A stretch of DNA of 64,000 nt, from NCBI GenBank assembly GCA_016715105.1, contig JADKBO010000020.1:1-64000 (forward strand), read 5' to 3'. The DNA comes from Saprospiraceae bacterium (lineage in GTDB: Bacteria; Bacteroidota; Bacteroidia; Chitinophagales; Saprospiraceae). The notes under the pieces were generated by a model. The model saw only the letters and a program-made list of their open reading frames with translations, had not been told where the DNA came from and did not search any database. The position numbers and the translations under genes are program-made. Below, in pieces: positions 8,775 to 17,122 of this stretch (position 1 is its first letter; every line of letters begins with the position of its first letter).

Positions 8775-9708
8775 ACACACACCACGATATAGACGCACTG
8801 ATCACCAAATTCCTTTGTGGTGAAGCTCACCGGAGGATGCCATTTTCCTGGAAGATTGGAAGGCCAAAAGTAAAGTCAACGCAACTTACTTTTCAGAAAT
8901 GCAGCAGACTTATGGTTTGGTACATGGAAGATCATTGGGGAAAATAAATACGAAAGCTGCATGGGATAAGGTTTCGACTTCCATTCAAACCAAAAAACCT
9001 ATCCGATTTTTATGGCCTTTGTCAGCAGCAGCCAGTTTATTTATCCTTTTCTCTGTTTTGTTTTTTTTGAATAAAAAGTCAGCAGTTGAATCTTTCGTAA
9101 CCCAAAAGGGAGAGCAAACGCAAACGCTAAAAGATGGTTCTGTGGTCACCATGGATCCAAATAGTACCTTGGTTTTGGATGAAAAATTTGGCAAAGCTGG
9201 CAGAAAGTTGAATCTGAAGGGGAAAGCATCATTTAAAGTTGTACATGATGAGGCATTGCCCTTCATCATCCAAACAGGTGATGTATTTATAGAAGACATT
9301 GGCACTGAATTTACCGTTGAAAATCAGCCAGATAATGACACCATTTTTGTCATAGTGAAAGAAGGAATTGTACGGCTTTATGATGTCCATGGATCAGAAT
9401 TGATCATCAAAGCAGGGGAAAAAGCTTGGTACATCAAATCTGAAAAACTGATAGTAACTGGTCTGGATGCCAGAGTAGTAAAGTTTGATTTTAAGGATAC
9501 TAAGTTGACTGATATTGTGAGTTTGATGGATGATTCTTTTGACGAATTGATTGTCTTGCAACCAGAATCCATAGGTAGGTGCAAAATTACCACTCAGTTT
9601 TTTGACGAAGATTTAGAAACGATTGTATCCATTTTAGCTGAAACCCTTGATTTTCAATACGAACACGTCGAAGGGACGTACATTTTAAAGGGAAAGCCAT
9701 GTCAATAG
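8771..9708 (+). CDS. FecR-family anti-sigma factor, frameshifted near its start
   Basis: The ATG at 8771 overlaps the sigma stop and reads MNTHHDIDALITKFLCGEA. The frame is lost at 8827, where one T appears to be missing. The next frame continues SPEDAIFLEDWKAKSKV, then ATYFSEMQQTYG, and is open to 9708. One transmembrane segment (FLWPLSAAASLFILFSVLFF) separates the cytoplasmic sigma-binding part from a periplasmic FecR domain (VTMDPNSTLVLDE, PFIIQTGDVFIEDIGTEFTV) and a DUF4974-like end. It would pass a surface signal to the sigma factor. Only about 20 residues lie before the break, so a sequence error is likely. Confidence 0.85.
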
Positions 9709-11474
9709 CTCAGATAAAGATGCTCATAATTTGGGCATTGATGTTGATCTCTGGAAAGGTATTGACACAAAATAATGACGTCATGAATCAACTGGTAAGT
9801 TGCAATTTTGTAGACCAAAGGGCTCATGTAGTATTTGCCGAACTCTCTAAACAAAGTGGTTGTTTATTTTCCTACAGTGGTGAATTCAACAAAAATAGAT
9901 TGGTCACCCTTTATGCCAAAAACGAAGCACTGAAGTCCATCGTCAATAGACTTGGTGAAGCAATTAATGCAGACGTAATAATCAACAAACAGTACCTCAT
10001 TGTGCGGGCGAAACCAGAGATCAAGGAATTGTACATCACTGGGACGATATATGAAATTCATAATGACGAACCACTCAGGGATGCGACCATTTACATCAAA
10101 AAATTGAAAACTGCGGTCAATACAGGAAGTGATGGCAAGTTTGCGATCAAGATTCCAAATAACCAGCGTAAATATGAGTTGCAGATTGCCAAACAAAACT
10201 TCCAGGATACGGTGGTGGTATTTGTTGCCAGTAAATCTCATAATATCTCCATCAAAATGAGTCAGATTCCGAAAGAAAGGATTGAAGATTTACCGCCTTT
10301 GGAAAGCAATATCATTACGGCTGTTATTAAGGATAGTTTGACAGCATTGCCGCTCAACTTTGCTATTTGGGCCAATTTGGAGAAAGACAATTCTGCTATT
10401 ATCAACATCAAAGACACCTTGTTGAGTCCCTTATCCATTTCTTTGATTCCACCCATCAGTTCGAATAAGTTATTGGCTTTAAATACTAAAAACTCCATTG
10501 CTTTAAACATCATTGGAGGATATTCCAAAGGCATAGACATCATGGAAATTGGTGGGGTTTACAACTTGGATAATGGCGACGTAAAATATGTACATCTTGC
10601 AGGTGTTGCCAACATTGTAGCCGGAAATACGACGGGTGTGCAAGTAGGTGGTGTGGTCAATTTGGTGAGGGGTGAAGTAAGAGGTTTACAAACTGCAGGT
10701 GTAATGAGTATTGTCAGCAATATGAAAGGAATGCAGATCGGCGGCGTTTCTAATGTTACCTTGGAACAAACTACGGGTTTGCAGATTGCTGGCGCTTTTC
10801 AACGTACCAAATACCTCAAAGGATTACAAATTGCTGGCGCCTATAATGATGCAAAGATTGTGAAAGGTGTCCAGATTTCTGGATTTATGAATAGAGCTGA
10901 TACTTTGACGGGCGTACAAATAGGTATTTTGAATGTGGCCAATGATTATCAATTTGGGGTGCCCATCGGATTGTTTAACTATGTCAGAAATGGTTACCAT
11001 AAGTTGGAAATGTCTTACGATGAATTGGGATTTTTTGGAATGGGATTCCGGTCTGGAGTTAATTTATTTCATACTTATTTCAAATTGGGTGGCAGAGTAA
11101 AGGGGATAGCTCCCAAGGATGTGGAGGATGTACGTTTGTTACAAGCTCGATATGGCATAGGATCAAGTATGGGACTGACCAAAAAATTTCGCTTAGACTT
11201 GGATTTGAGTTCGGGTAGTTTGATGGATAAAAACAAATTATTTTACTCAGAGCTCAATGTGCACAATCAGTTTTTATTAGGCTTCTCCTACCAATTTAGC
11301 AAGAGATTTGGCATTAGAAGTGGTGTCACGGTCAATCACATGCTTTACAAAAAAAATAGCGCCATTGCCACAGACATTGAGGATTTGGTGAGCAATGAAA
11401 TTTACAATTATCAAGGTTTAAGGATAAATCATAAAATGTGGCTTGGTTATCAGGTGAGTGTGTTGTTGTTTTAA
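9699..11474 (+). CDS. STN and LA_2272-repeat surface protein
   Basis: 591 residues with a signal peptide. Residues about 25-110 are an STN-like domain (VFAELSKQSGCLFSYSGEFN, then KSIVNRLGEAINAD), normally the signal-reading N-terminus of TonB transducers. Residues about 113-190 resemble a carboxypeptidase-regulatory-like domain (ITGTIYEIHNDEPLRDATIY). From about 275 to 430 come repeats of the LA_2272 type (GVANIVAG, GVQVGGVVNLV, GLQTAGVMSIV, GMQIGGVSNV, GLQIAGAF, GVQISGFMNRA). A probable barrel end closes at ...GYQVSVLLF. It overlaps the FecR stop by 10 bases, indicating coupling. Domain family calls are good; the job, perhaps sensing at the outer membrane, is inference. Confidence 0.8.
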   Translation: MSIAQIKMLIIWALMLISGKVLTQNNDVMNQLVSCNFVDQRAHVVFAELSKQSGCLFSYSGEFNKNRLVTLYAKNEALKSIVNRLGEAINADVIINKQYLIVRAKPEIKELYITGTIYEIHNDEPLRDATIYIKKLKTAVNTGSDGKFAIKIPNNQRKYELQIAKQNFQDTVVVFVASKSHNISIKMSQIPKERIEDLPPLESNIITAVIKDSLTALPLNFAIWANLEKDNSAIINIKDTLLSPLSISLIPPISSNKLLALNTKNSIALNIIGGYSKGIDIMEIGGVYNLDNGDVKYVHLAGVANIVAGNTTGVQVGGVVNLVRGEVRGLQTAGVMSIVSNMKGMQIGGVSNVTLEQTTGLQIAGAFQRTKYLKGLQIAGAYNDAKIVKGVQISGFMNRADTLTGVQIGILNVANDYQFGVPIGLFNYVRNGYHKLEMSYDELGFFGMGFRSGVNLFHTYFKLGGRVKGIAPKDVEDVRLLQARYGIGSSMGLTKKFRLDLDLSSGSLMDKNKLFYSELNVHNQFLLGFSYQFSKRFGIRSGVTVNHMLYKKNSAIATDIEDLVSNEIYNYQGLRINHKMWLGYQVSVLLF

Positions 11475-11599
11475 GATGAAAGATGAAAGATGAGAGACGA
11501 AAGATGATCAGTTTGGGTCGCGAGATCCGAGCCAGGGGCCACGAGATAGCCGTGAAATTTGGGCATCAGTGATCAGTTTTCAGTGGTCGGTTTTGGTGA

Positions 11600-12076
11600 G
11601 TGAAATCGGAAATCGGATCACGTTAAAGGGAAATCGGAGATAGGAGATTGGGAAGTTAAGAGCGGAAATCTGAGCAAGTTCATCCTATCTCATTAGCCAC
11701 TGGCTTTAGCCTGTGGAAATTGGTGAATTACGACCCTGTGGGCTTTAGCCCACAATTTCTCTGATGTGATTCGCATAGAGGAATCAGCTGTCAGCTTTCT
11801 TTGCCGCGAGCTTCGAGCTACGAGAGACAGTGAAATCGGAAATCGGATTAAAGGTTAAAGGGAGAGCAATCGGAGATCGGAGATTGTGAAGTTACTAGCA
11901 AAAATCTAAAGCCAAGTATTCATCCTATCTCATTAGCCACTGGCTTTAGCCTGTGGAAATTGGTGAATTAGGACCCTGTGGGCTTTAGCCCAAAATTCCC
12001 CTAGTGTGAATTGCAGAGAGGAATCGGCTGTTAGCTTTCTTTGCCGCGAGCTTCGAGCCACGAGCTACGAGAGACA
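11600..12076. repeat. tandem direct repeat, about 240 bases, two copies
   Basis: Copies at about 11600-11830 and 11831-12076 share landmarks: TGAAATCGGAAATCGGAT at 11601 and 11831, CATCCTATCTCATTAGCCAC at 11681 and 11921, then GGCTTTAGCC and GGGCTTTAGCCC hairpin words and TTTGCCGCGAGCTTCGAGC. Each copy holds two mini-hairpins (GGCT-TT-AGCC). A third copy begins at 12077 but diverges at once. No coding capacity was seen. Confidence 0.85.
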
Positions 12077-12109
12077 GTGAAATCTGGGAAGGTGAGCCAA
12101 GAGTAAAAG

Positions 12110-12760
12110 TATAGTAATGCACTTTCATTACTGATCAAAGGAACCAGAAAAGGATTCAATGTGAATAAATCCAACACCCGATCCGCCAACCCCGAATTGG
12201 GGTTAGAATTGGACACGATCCAAGATTTGTTAACTGTGGTCTGCTTTCAGTGGTCAGTTTTTTGTGAAAATGGCTTTAGGCTTGACACTGGAAGCTAGGC
12301 GACAATAAATAAATAATCGCATAAACAAGAGACATGCCAAGAGCAGAAGGTAGGTCTGAGCTAAGTGCTTATATACTGATTAAAGGAAGCCGAATAGGGT
12401 TCAATGTGAATAACCCCTGGTGTAACTCGGGGAGAATCAAACACCCGATCCGCCAACCCCGAATTGGGGTTGAATTTGGCGCGATCCTAGATTAGTTAAC
12501 TGTGGTCTGCTTTCAGTGGTTAGTTTTTTGTAAAAATGGCTGTAGGCTTGACACTGGAAGCTAGGCGACAATAAATAAATAATCGCATAAACAAGAGACA
12601 TGCCACGAGCAGAAGGAAGGTTTGAGCTATGTGCTTATATACTGATTAAAGGAACCCGAATAGGGTTCAATGTGAATAACCCCGGGTGTAACTCGGGGAG
12701 AATCAAATACCCTATCCACCAACCCCGAATTGGGGTTGAATAGGGCGCAATGTCAGGTCC
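12110..12760. repeat. tandem direct repeat, 266-base period, about 2.4 copies
   Basis: CTGCTTTCAGTGGT occurs at 12241 and 12507, and GACATGCCA at 12331 and 12597; both are 266 bases apart. Each unit carries the hairpin CAACCCC-gaatt-GGGGTTG (12187, 12454, 12720). The second and third copies also carry a CCCC..TGTAACT..CGGGG stem. A fourth diverged hairpin sits at 13403. Simple AAATAAACAAATAAAC runs end the block near 12820-12850. Nothing between 11475 and 12927 looks like a gene. Confidence 0.85.
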
Positions 12761-12927
12761 GTCAGCATTAATTTTTTCAGGAAATGGAAACAGGCTTGAT
12801 ACAGGAAACTTGTAGACATAAACAAATAAACGATTAAGCAAATAAACAAAATAAGTGGCCAGATTTCATTAATTGGTATTGATACACAATTATTTAAATA
12901 TTACATTAATCATTAAAAGGAATAGAT

Positions 12928-13242
12928 TTGGAAATAAATATAACTAACCTACATCCTGGAATTATTTTGAAGGAAGAATTTCTGGATGAACTTGGTATGA
13001 CCATGTCAACACTCTCTGAAGCCACGGGTATTCCAAAAAATTTGGTGCGGCAAATTATAAAAGGCAAAAGAAGTATTTCCGCTGATACCGACTTAAGACT
13101 ATCCAAATTTTTTGGTTTGAAAGAAGGTTATTGGCTACGATTACAAAATCAATTTGATTTGATAGAGGCCAAAAGAGGTAATTTGGCGTTGACTATTATA
13201 GAGCCCTATCAATATGAATTTGATTTGAAGGGGATTATTTGA
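12928..13242 (+). CDS. HigA-family antitoxin, no partner seen
   Basis: 104 residues with a TTG start at 12928, preceded by AAAAGG at a normal spacing; the first in-frame ATG would remove the conserved N-terminus. LHPGIILKEEFLDELGMTMS is the family signature. It is followed by a helix-turn-helix (STLSEATGIPKNLVRQIIKG) and the typical LSKFFGLKEGYWLRLQN ending. HigA neutralises a HigB mRNA interferase and represses the pair. HigB is usually just upstream, but that space here is repeat sequence and I see no HigB or remnant. It may be solitary or act on a distant toxin. Confidence 0.85.
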   Translation: MEINITNLHPGIILKEEFLDELGMTMSTLSEATGIPKNLVRQIIKGKRSISADTDLRLSKFFGLKEGYWLRLQNQFDLIEAKRGNLALTIIEPYQYEFDLKGII

Positions 13243-13659
13243 CGGAGGTTTGGTTTTACAGTGTGAATAGTTTGCCGCCAGCAGCGAGCCACGAGCCACG
13301 AGAAAGATTGAATAATGAGCTTTCAAAAAAGGTTTGTGGAACCCGAACAGGGTCAATGTTAATTCCTAGAGTTAAACTTGGGATATAAAACACCTTCTGA
13401 AGCAACCCCGAATTGGGGATGAATTGCTTAATGTTAGGTTGTAGATCAGTCTTAAGAAGTCAATTTAGCTATGCGCCACGAGCCTCGAAAAATAAATGAA
13501 AATGGATTTTAGAGCTGTGGAAAAATTACAAAATTAAATTTGAAACAAAAACTAAATTTCCTATCCGTTTCTAAACGATTATAAACGTTTAATTACGGAT
13601 AATTACTATCTCCCTATAATCTCCTCGATTTATATTTGATTTTGAAAAACTATTGAAAG
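13243..13659. other. 417-base gap with repeat remnants
   Basis: No gene seen. It contains a CGAGCCAC octamer run near 13283-13300, a diverged copy of the CAACCCC-GGGG hairpin unit at about 13340-13440, and an AAACG/CGTTT-rich patch at 13570-13595. A TATATTTG word at 13631-13638 could be a -7 element for the next gene, but no matching upstream TTG box is visible. Confidence 0.6.
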
Positions 13660-14535
13660 ATGAGATATTTAGATCCAAAAAATGACTTAATATTCAAACG
13701 AGTGTTTGGAGAACATCCCAAAATTACCATTTCTTTTTTGAATGCATTATTGCCCTTAGAACCAGGTCAAGAGATTCTGGAAATTGAGTACATGCAAACA
13801 GAACTCATACCCGAATCACCGGCAATATTGAAAAATTCCATTGTAGATGTAATGTGCCGTGATTCATTAGGAAGACAGTTTATAGTGGAAATGCAAATGT
13901 TTTGGACTGATGCCTTTATAAACAGAGTTTTATTTAATGCAACCAAAGTCTTTTATCGCCAATTATTAAAAGGCGTGGATTATGTTGCACTGATGCCTGT
14001 TTATGCGTTATCTATTGTAAATGAAAATTTTGAAAAAGAAACTCAAGATTGGTATCATCATTATCAAATGAAACATCAAAAAGACCCTACGAAAACGTTA
14101 GATGCCCTACATTTGATTTTTGTAGAACTTCCAAAATTCACCTCCAAAAATCCAATTGATAAGAAACTTACAGTCCTTTGGCTGCGTTACTTATCTGAAA
14201 TGCATAAACTATTGAGCATGAACAACGAAAATTTCCCGCTACCGCCAGAAATATTGGAAGCAATAGAACTGACTAAAGAAAGCAATTATACTCCAGAACA
14301 ATTATTGGCTTATGACAAATACCTTGATGGTATTCGGACGCAAGAAATGTATAGAAAAGATGCAGAAGCGAGAGGAGAAGCAAGAGGAAAAGCTATAGGA
14401 GAAGCAATAGGTGAAGCGAAAGGGTTAGAAAAATTAAAAGCTACAGCTAGAAAATTAAAAGAATTAGGCATATTGACAAACGAGCAAATTGCAATAATAA
14501 GCGGGCTTCCAATTTCTGAAATTGAGAATCTTTAG
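13660..14535 (+). CDS. Rpn-family recombination-promoting nuclease / PD-(D/E)XK transposase-like protein
   Basis: 291 residues. It opens with the family signature MRYLDPKNDLIFKRVFGEHP. The PD-(D/E)XK core is SIVDVMCRDSLGRQFIVEMQ, with D68 and the E-x-Q of VEMQ. Proteins of this type (PF12784) resemble RpnA-E, which cut DNA and promote recombination. The C-terminal tail has imperfect four-residue repeats (EARGEARGKAIGEAIGEAKG), as in many Rpn relatives, where the repeat number varies. It sits at the edge of a repeat-rich region, consistent with an accessory gene. The family is firm; a biological role here is not shown. Confidence 0.85.
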   Translation: MRYLDPKNDLIFKRVFGEHPKITISFLNALLPLEPGQEILEIEYMQTELIPESPAILKNSIVDVMCRDSLGRQFIVEMQMFWTDAFINRVLFNATKVFYRQLLKGVDYVALMPVYALSIVNENFEKETQDWYHHYQMKHQKDPTKTLDALHLIFVELPKFTSKNPIDKKLTVLWLRYLSEMHKLLSMNNENFPLPPEILEAIELTKESNYTPEQLLAYDKYLDGIRTQEMYRKDAEARGEARGKAIGEAIGEAKGLEKLKATARKLKELGILTNEQIAIISGLPISEIENL

Positions 14536-14590
14536 TTTTTGATGTTTTAATTATTCAATGCTGGGATAACTTTAAGGTATCAACACAAAA

Positions 14591-15157
14591 TTATTTTACA
14601 TCAATACCATATTTGGTCAATAAACCCAAAATACCGGGATATGCAAATTTGGCACCTTTGATAACATTGACTTCCGGATCAAGGGCATATTGCTGAGCAG
14701 TAGTGAAATCAGAACCTTTGAGGTTGGTATTTTCAAAAAGAGTCATCATCAGATCACATTCCTTAAAAACGGCATTCGAGAGATCAACATCTGAGAAATC
14801 TACTTTGTGCATAGTACAATGCTCAAATACTGTTCCTTTAAGTTTGAGTTTGAAAAAGGAAGAATGGTTGAGAATACAGCTTTCAAACTTGAAAGAAAGG
14901 CCGATCGGATTACATGCATCAAAATGAAGGCCCAACATCTTACATCCCGAAAACTTTACATTTCTAAAACAGGTCATGGATAAGGTGGCCATCGTCAAAT
15001 TGCATTCAATAAAATGGCTGTCTTCAAATCGAAATTGAGAAAGGTTTACATTAGAAAAATCACAATCATCAAAAGTGCATTGGTCATATTCGCCAAGAGC
15101 CAATGCTTTTTCACCAAAATTGAGCCCTTTGAATTTTAGATCCTCGATGATCTCCAT
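14591..15157 (-). CDS. pentapeptide-repeat protein
   Basis: 188 residues. Runs of A(D/N)LXX-like units are visible: CTFDDCDFSNVNLSQFRFED, FIECNLTMATL, VDFSDVDLSNAVFKECDL and FENTNLKGSDF. These predict a right-handed quadrilateral beta helix. No signal peptide is present. The closing segment (EVNVIKGAKFAYPGILGLL) resembles the capping helix of Qnr/McbG-like proteins, which mimic DNA and protect gyrase. That role is only a possibility here. It lies 5 bases after the stop of nothing coding on its own strand and directly upstream of no gene; the secreted protein gene at 15163 precedes it, so the two may be co-transcribed. Confidence 0.85.
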   Translation of the reverse strand: MEIIEDLKFKGLNFGEKALALGEYDQCTFDDCDFSNVNLSQFRFEDSHFIECNLTMATLSMTCFRNVKFSGCKMLGLHFDACNPIGLSFKFESCILNHSSFFKLKLKGTVFEHCTMHKVDFSDVDLSNAVFKECDLMMTLFENTNLKGSDFTTAQQYALDPEVNVIKGAKFAYPGILGLLTKYGIDVK

Positions 15158-15162
15158 TCCTT

Positions 15163-15615
15163 TTATTTTACCAAAGTTGCTTTAGAAATCTTGAACATCA
15201 GCCGATTAACATCACTGTCATTGAGGCTCAGTATACCTTTTAATACAATAGACTCTGCTGTAAACTTGATTGCATCTTTGGCTTCTACTTCCATAACCGT
15301 TTCTGGTCCGGCACCACCGCAAAAGAAACATTGGCTGTAGGGGAAGGCTGAGAAAACAAATTCTTTGTGGGATTTGTACCCATCCACAGGAATGATATAT
15401 CCCTTGACTTCTACCTCTTTGCCTTCCATTGCTTTGATACTTTCACCAAAAACAGGTTTATCAATTTTAAAACCCATCACAGCGTCATACTCTTTTTTGT
15501 ATGAAATCTTCGCAAGGTTTTTCCATATATCGCTCTGTGCAGAACCAGCAATGATTCCAACAAATAGAAAAATGAATGTGGTGATGAATTTGACTTTATT
15601 TATCTTGAATACCAT
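15163..15615 (-). CDS. secreted OB-fold-like protein (DUF3299-like), paralogue 1
   Basis: 150 residues with a signal peptide ending near GIIAGSAQ. The core reads EGKEVEVKGYIIPVDGYKSH, then the cysteine motif SQCFFCGGAGPET, then VLKGILSLNDSD. The G-x-V-x-V-x-G-Y strand pattern and the GILSL strand suggest an OB-like barrel related to DUF3299. The paired cysteines C-F-F-C could bind metal or form a redox pair. The next gene upstream at 15624 is a paralogue with the same CFFCG..GPET motif, 8 bases away, so this is a tandem duplication transcribed as one unit. Function unknown. DUF3299 proteins elsewhere occur with zinc-uptake ABC genes. Confidence 0.65.
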   Translation of the reverse strand: MVFKINKVKFITTFIFLFVGIIAGSAQSDIWKNLAKISYKKEYDAVMGFKIDKPVFGESIKAMEGKEVEVKGYIIPVDGYKSHKEFVFSAFPYSQCFFCGGAGPETVMEVEAKDAIKFTAESIVLKGILSLNDSDVNRLMFKISKATLVK

Positions 15616-15623
15616 GAATATCT

Positions 15624-16100
15624 TTATTTGATCAATTTTGCTTGAGTAAGTGTGTAAAGTAGCCCTGAATCACTCTTGGGATTTATGCTCAAAATACCTT
15701 TTACGGTAATTTTTTCTTCTGTGTACGCCACCTTTACGTCATTGGCCATAAAAACTTGCATAGCTGTTTCAGGTCCGGTCTTGCCACAGAAAAAACACAT
15801 ACTTTGTGTATATCTAGACAACATGAAATGGCTTTGAGCGGTCTTACCAGTCAAAGCTATATAATAACCTGTAACTTCGATTTCTTTGCCAGCAAGTTGC
15901 ATAGCCATGGGAGATACATTGGGTTTGATGATTTCAATACCAAAATCTGGGTCAAACTTTTTTTCCACCGTGACCATGCCCAAGGTATTCCAATGATCTT
16001 CTTGTGCCATCACCAAATTGAAAGCACTTGATGCTAAATAAAATACTCCTAAGAATAGGATGGTTCTGATTCTATTGTTCAATGATATTATTTTGCCCAT
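15624..16100 (-). CDS. secreted OB-fold-like protein (DUF3299-like), paralogue 2
   Basis: 158 residues with a signal peptide (...LASSAFNLVMAQ). It shares the layout of its neighbour at 15163: AGKEIEVTGYYIALTGKTAQ, SMCFFCGKTGPET, ITVKGILSINPKSDSG. The two differ widely outside these blocks, so the duplication is old. It is probably the first gene of a leftward unit with the 15163 paralogue and perhaps the pentapeptide gene. Its N-terminal part (WNTLGMVTVEKKFDPDFGIE) matches WKNLAKISYKKEYDAVMGFK in the partner. Confidence 0.65.
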   Translation of the reverse strand: MGKIISLNNRIRTILFLGVFYLASSAFNLVMAQEDHWNTLGMVTVEKKFDPDFGIEIIKPNVSPMAMQLAGKEIEVTGYYIALTGKTAQSHFMLSRYTQSMCFFCGKTGPETAMQVFMANDVKVAYTEEKITVKGILSINPKSDSGLLYTLTQAKLIK

Positions 16101-16260
16101 GTTACATTATAAATGTAAAAGTCAAAATATTGGTTCACTCTTCCATGTCTGGACGTGCAATTAACAAAAATTTATTTTCAAGGTCAATGCTATTATAAGT
16201 GATGCTTCGGTATTTTTCAGTAAGAGCGCTGTTATTACTTATTCGTATCAACAACAATTA

Positions 16261-16464
16261 TCACCTAATAAATTTATCTTTATTTTCATTCCACCATCTT
16301 TCCTTAGACTCTTTAGCTAAATCATATGCGTTATCTTCAGTAGCTAAGCTATTTTGAATTGTCTGTTTATATTTGATAAAATTCAAAATCTTTTGTAGAC
16401 TTAGAATGTCGAAGTTAGCAGGTAACCTGACGATAGTTTCATTTTCAGTTCTTTCGATAATCAT
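16261..16464 (-). CDS. small antitoxin-like protein
   Basis: 67 residues from the ATG at 16464 (MIIERTENETIVRLPANFDI), with AAGG seven bases upstream. The layout, a short beta start then helices ending RWWNENKDKF, resembles small antitoxins found in front of RelE/PIN-type toxins in Bacteroidota. No toxin gene follows: 160 bases without a good frame separate it from the next gene. It may be an orphan. The resemblance is from memory of the family, so confidence is moderate. Confidence 0.55.
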   Translation of the reverse strand: MIIERTENETIVRLPANFDILSLQKILNFIKYKQTIQNSLATEDNAYDLAKESKERWWNENKDKFIR

Positions 16465-16544
16465 AATTTTACCTTGTGTCTTCAAAAATACATATTAATC
16501 ACTTCCTAAAACGCATTTTTTTATTAGAAGATTCCAAGAGATGC

Positions 16545-16991
16545 TTAACTCTCTATCAAAATCTTTGTAACCATCGTGATTTTTGATTTCACTGAATTGG
16601 AAATCAAACATGCGGCTTCTGATTTTTGTAAAATGCGTTCTGCTTTTGAGATCAAGTTTTCGTCATCTAGGGTCACTACAGGATATAATACAATTTCGCT
16701 CATCATATATTTTCCGTCGATTTGTTCCAATTTACCCTGAGCACTACTCGTAAATTTTTGGAAAGAAAGATTAGAGTTTTCAGCGATCGCCAAAAAAGTG
16801 GTCATGAGACAACTATTGACCGCTGCCGTAAAAAGATGTTCTGGTGACCAGACTCCTTCAATGCCTTTTGGGAATTCGGGCGGGGTTGCAACTTCAAAAC
16901 AAGCTCCACCTTTGTCAACAATTTCAGGTGAACACATTGTTCCAATTCTGGTTCCATCCCAAGATAAATCTACATTATAAGTATGTGTCAT
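16545..16991 (-). CDS. OsmC-family peroxiredoxin-like protein
   Basis: 148 residues. The family pattern is clear: an EFPKGIEGVWSPEHLFTAAV substrate segment, the first reactive cysteine in VNSCLMTTFLAIAE (about residue 62) and the second in SEAACLISNSVKS (about residue 129). The arrangement fits the thiol pair that reduces organic hydroperoxides in Ohr/OsmC proteins. It is cytoplasmic, with no signal. It stands alone with its own upstream gap and would protect against organic peroxides. Confidence 0.9.
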   Translation of the reverse strand: MTHTYNVDLSWDGTRIGTMCSPEIVDKGGACFEVATPPEFPKGIEGVWSPEHLFTAAVNSCLMTTFLAIAENSNLSFQKFTSSAQGKLEQIDGKYMMSEIVLYPVVTLDDENLISKAERILQKSEAACLISNSVKSKITMVTKILIES

Positions 16992-17061
16992 AATTTATGT
17001 TTTTTAATGACACAAATCTACTGGTATAAAGCAGAGCGAATGGTTACCTAAGTCACTCAAA

Positions 17062-17096
17062 AAGAAAAACCGAAGCTTTTACACTCCGGTTTTTTA
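17062..17096 (-). terminator. rho-independent terminator of the DUF2207/LemA unit
   Basis: AAAAACCG (17065-17072) and CGGTTTTT (17087-17094) form a stem with a 14-base loop. Read leftward, the stem is followed by TTTTTCTTTTT. It lies 27 bases after the stop of the DUF2207 gene and before the OsmC gene. Confidence 0.75.
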
Positions 17097-17122
17097 ATTC
17101 CTTATCTCGCTTTTATTCCAGT

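Noticed and set aside
11600..12760. Possible CRISPR array
   Set aside because: Periods of 240-266 bases with long identical stretches and no short repeat/unique spacer pattern; no cas genes nearby.
12031..12841. Small minus-strand open frames in the repeat arrays
   Set aside because: The same frame recurs once per repeat unit, so it is a by-product of repetition; no start site or protein-like composition.
13631..13638. TATATTTG as a promoter for the Rpn gene
   Set aside because: No TTG box at the usual distance, and the region is so AT-rich that such words are expected by chance.
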